Below the pieces are notes generated by a model, which saw only the letters and a list, made by a program, of their open reading frames with translations, was not told where the DNA came from and ran no database searches. Below are positions 30,425 through 32,453 of a stretch of 32,453 nt of DNA, piece by piece (position 1 is the first letter of the stretch; every line of letters starts with the position of its first letter). Source of the DNA: UBA5420 sp964485345 (GTDB lineage: Bacteria; Bacillota; Limnochordia; Darwinibacteriales; Darwinibacteriaceae). The stretch lies in assembly GCA_964485345.1 (NCBI GenBank), contig CAZAJB010000023.1, forward strand, positions 1-32,453, read 5' to 3'. Both the position numbers and the translations under genes were made by a program.

Positions 30425-32301
30425 TGGGCACGGCTGGTCACATCGATCACGGTAAGTCAACGCTGATTACGGCCCTAACGGGTATCAACCCCGATCGCCT
30501 CCAAGAGGAACAAGCTAGGGGTATGACGGTGGATTTGGGCTTCGCCTGGTTCTCGCTTCCCGGGGGTAATGTGGGTGTTGTGGATGTTCCAGGTCACCAT
30601 CGTCTGGTAAAGAACATGCTCGCTGGTATCGGTCAAGTCGACTTCACGCTACTGGTCATTGCCGCGGATGATGGCTGGATGCCCCAAACACAGGAGCATG
30701 TGGAGATCCTTGATCTCTATGGAGTTAAGAGAGGTATTGTGGCCCTCACCAAAGCGGATCTAGTCGAAGGCGAGTGGCTCGACCTTGTAGAAGCGGATAT
30801 TCATGAGCACCTGGCAGAAACCTCCCTCAAGGATTTTCCCATTATTCCAGTTTCGGCAGTTACAGGCATGAACATCGATGTTCTCAAAGCGGCCATCAAT
30901 GAGCTTTTGATCCCATTTCCCCAGGACCAAGGCGAGAATAACCCTCTGCTTTGGATCGACAGGGTTTTTACCATCAAGGGCGCTGGGACCGTCGTAACAG
31001 GCACCTTAGTGGGTGGTTCGCTCCAGGTGGGCATGGACGTAGTGATCGAACCCCCAGGGCATCAAGGTCGAATCCGCACCCTACAAACACAGACCAAGAC
31101 AGTGGAAACGGGCGTTCCCCATTCGCGGCTGGCGGTCAACCTCACAGGGGTAGAAAAAGCAAGCCTTGCCCGGGGTATGTATCTAGCTCTTCCTAAACGC
31201 CGCCCCTATTTTTCTTTGATCAACTCCTATGTGCGTGTCCTGCCCCAAGCTCCCTCTCCTCTTGAAACCGGTCAACAGGTTAAACTATACGTCGGAACCT
31301 TAGAGACCCTGGCGGCTGTTAAGGTTCTAGGAGCCGAGCATCTAGACCCGGGGCAAGAAGGCTACGTGCAATTGGAGCTAGAAATACAGGCCCACTTCAG
31401 TTTTCAAGACCGCTTCATCATTCGTCATAGTGAACTCCAAGATACGCTCGGGGGAGGGAAGTTCATTGAGGGAGGAGTGCCTGTAAGGGGCACGAACTTG
31501 CGTCTCGTGGGACCCAAGCGCCTGCGGCACCTCTTTCCCTTTGAGAAGCCCGAAGCCCATCTCGATCTAGAGGCGCTCAAAGCGAAGCACCAAGGCGATA
31601 AAGAAAGCCTTGGTCTCGTTAAAGCCCGGGACCGCACCTATTGGACGCAGAGACAGTTTAAGGAGGAAGGTTTGACTACCCACCCTGATCTGCACCTACT
31701 CGGTGATTACATTCTGGCTCCAGAGCAGTACGCTAAAGTGCAAAGCCACCTGCGTACCGCGGTCGAGGCGTTTCACCGGGCTAATCCCTTAGCGCCAGGT
31801 CCCAGCAAAGAAACCCTGCGAGCTGGCACGGGTCTTCCCTCTAGGCTCTTTGACCAGATCCTCAGCCAGACTCGTGACTTGAAAGAAACACGGGGAGCTA
31901 TTAGCAGCACGAAGCATCAAGTCACCCTCTCCGATGGCGAAGAACAAGAACTCGAAAAAATCCTAGTGCTGATGGGCAAGACTCCCTATGAACCCCTCAC
32001 CTTGGGTGCCCTAAATGACCTGGGTTTCTCTAGCGAGCTGCTTTATGCCGGTAGCCACTTAGGGCGCTTGGTGGCACTGCAAGGCGAGCACTGGACAACT
32101 CCTGCCATCGTTAACGGCATACTGGACATAATCTTTGGGGAGGAAGCCTTCCAAGGCGGATTTGAGCTAAGCACATTTCGGGATCGCTTGAACACGAGCC
32201 GTAAGTTTGCCCTTACCTTCCTAGAGTACTTTGATGTCCAAGGGATCACAAAACGAAAAGGGGACGCTCGCACACTTGGCAAACGTCCCGAAAACATCTA
32301 A
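30415..32301 (+). CDS. selB: Selenocysteine-specific elongation factor SelB
   Basis: This 628-residue GTPase delivers Sec-tRNA to UGA codons bearing a SECIS element. The EF-Tu-like part has G1 GHIDHGKST at 8-16, G3 DVPGH at 57-61 and G4 TKAD at 112-115. Beta-barrel domains follow to about 340, then C-terminal winged-helix repeats that bind the SECIS RNA. The ATG at 30415 overlaps the end of selA and has GGAGG 9 bases upstream. The frame is open back to 30286, but that extension lies inside selA and lacks SelB similarity. Its stop is one base from the 3' CCA of the convergent tRNA-Sec gene. Confidence 0.96.
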   Translation: MFIMGTAGHIDHGKSTLITALTGINPDRLQEEQARGMTVDLGFAWFSLPGGNVGVVDVPGHHRLVKNMLAGIGQVDFTLLVIAADDGWMPQTQEHVEILDLYGVKRGIVALTKADLVEGEWLDLVEADIHEHLAETSLKDFPIIPVSAVTGMNIDVLKAAINELLIPFPQDQGENNPLLWIDRVFTIKGAGTVVTGTLVGGSLQVGMDVVIEPPGHQGRIRTLQTQTKTVETGVPHSRLAVNLTGVEKASLARGMYLALPKRRPYFSLINSYVRVLPQAPSPLETGQQVKLYVGTLETLAAVKVLGAEHLDPGQEGYVQLELEIQAHFSFQDRFIIRHSELQDTLGGGKFIEGGVPVRGTNLRLVGPKRLRHLFPFEKPEAHLDLEALKAKHQGDKESLGLVKARDRTYWTQRQFKEEGLTTHPDLHLLGDYILAPEQYAKVQSHLRTAVEAFHRANPLAPGPSKETLRAGTGLPSRLFDQILSQTRDLKETRGAISSTKHQVTLSDGEEQELEKILVLMGKTPYEPLTLGALNDLGFSSELLYAGSHLGRLVALQGEHWTTPAIVNGILDIIFGEEAFQGGFELSTFRDRLNTSRKFALTFLEYFDVQGITKRKGDARTLGKRPENI

Positions 32302-32302
32302 A

Positions 32303-32402
32303 TGGCGGGAGAATATGGGAATCGAACCCACCGAGGATAACCCTTGTTACCCCCCTGACAGGTTTGAAGCCTGCGGAGCCCACCAGGAACTCAGATCCTC
32401 CC
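32303..32402 (-). tRNA. selC: tRNA-Sec (anticodon UCA)
   Basis: This 100-base gene folds as a selenocysteine tRNA. The acceptor stem has 8 pairs (GGGAGGAT with ATTCTCCC), followed by a G discriminator and an encoded CCA (32303-32305). The anticodon arm GCAGG-CTTCAAA-CCTGT carries UCA (32365-32367). A long variable arm contains GGGTAAC/GTTATCC, and the T arm is GTGGG-TTCGATT-CCCAT. The 8-pair acceptor, long extra arm and UCA anticodon distinguish it from tRNA-Ser or a suppressor. It lies opposite and immediately after selB. Confidence 0.96.
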
Positions 32403-32412
32403 TTGCCAGTAT

Positions 32413-32440
32413 ATTGTACCACAGTTATGACGAATATCAA
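32413..32440 (-). promoter_or_regulatory. Promoter of tRNA-Sec
   Basis: On the minus strand TTGATA (32435-32440) and TACAAT (32413-32418) are 16 bases apart, with TG one base before the -10 hexamer. Transcription should begin a few bases before the mature 5' end at 32402. Confidence 0.65.
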
Positions 32441-32453
32441 GTGGATGTTTCCC

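Noticed and set aside
1..32453. CRISPR arrays, insertion sequences, prophage or toxin-antitoxin genes
   Set aside because: No regularly spaced repeats, transposase or integrase motifs, or paired toxin-antitoxin ORFs were seen. All longer reading frames on the opposite strands of real genes look like shadow frames.

Overview
The window carries a conserved chromosomal housekeeping block of an anaerobic, probably spore-forming member of the Bacillota (Firmicutes), most likely a clostridial or deep-branching lineage. The evidence is the order ctsR-mcsA-mcsB-clpC-radA-disA-PIN/TRAM-ispDF-cysS-mrnC-thyX-rlmB-sigH, the spore maturation pair spmA/spmB, a cysteine T-box leader, and a selenocysteine module. 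GTG and TTG starts with strong GGAGG-type ribosome binding sites are common. I cannot name the species from sequence alone.

Layout. Positions 1-3868 (minus strand): partial sigH with its own promoter, preceded by the T-box-cysS-mrnC-thyX-rlmB operon. Positions 3937-16748 (minus strand): a compact 13-gene lysine fermentation operon, kdd-kamB-kamC-kamD-kamE-kal-kce-ctfA-ctfB-kamA-thl-hbd-crt. Positions 16815-19882 (minus strand): ispDF, a YacL-like PIN/TRAM membrane protein and carD. Positions 19916-20400 (plus strand): a small cysteine-rich MazG-like gene divergent from carD. Positions 20397-27475 (minus strand): disA and radA, then the ctsR-mcsA-mcsB-clpC stress operon. Positions 27628-32301 (plus strand): spmA, spmB, a 49-residue ORF, selA and selB. 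Positions 32303-32440 (minus strand): tRNA-Sec and its promoter, convergent with selB.

How the genes work together. The kam operon encodes almost all of the lysine to acetate/butyrate route. KamA makes beta-lysine, B12-dependent KamDE makes 3,5-diaminohexanoate, and Kdd oxidises it. Kce splits the product with acetyl-CoA, Kal releases ammonia to give crotonyl-CoA, CtfAB moves CoA to acetoacetate, and Thl yields acetyl-CoA. Hbd and Crt add a reversible link between acetoacetyl-CoA and crotonyl-CoA. Butyryl-CoA dehydrogenase, Etf and a lysine transporter are not in the window. KamB and KamC, a P-loop protein and a MutS-like ATPase, are probable maintenance or reactivation factors for the B12 aminomutase.

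The most notable structural point is that this catabolic operon lies inside one of the most conserved housekeeping neighbourhoods of Firmicutes, between ispDF and cysS, with no mobile element visible. The other points worth a second look are the KamB/KamC pair, the uncharacterised cysteine-rich gene whose stop codon is shared with disA, and the small ORF upstream of selA.
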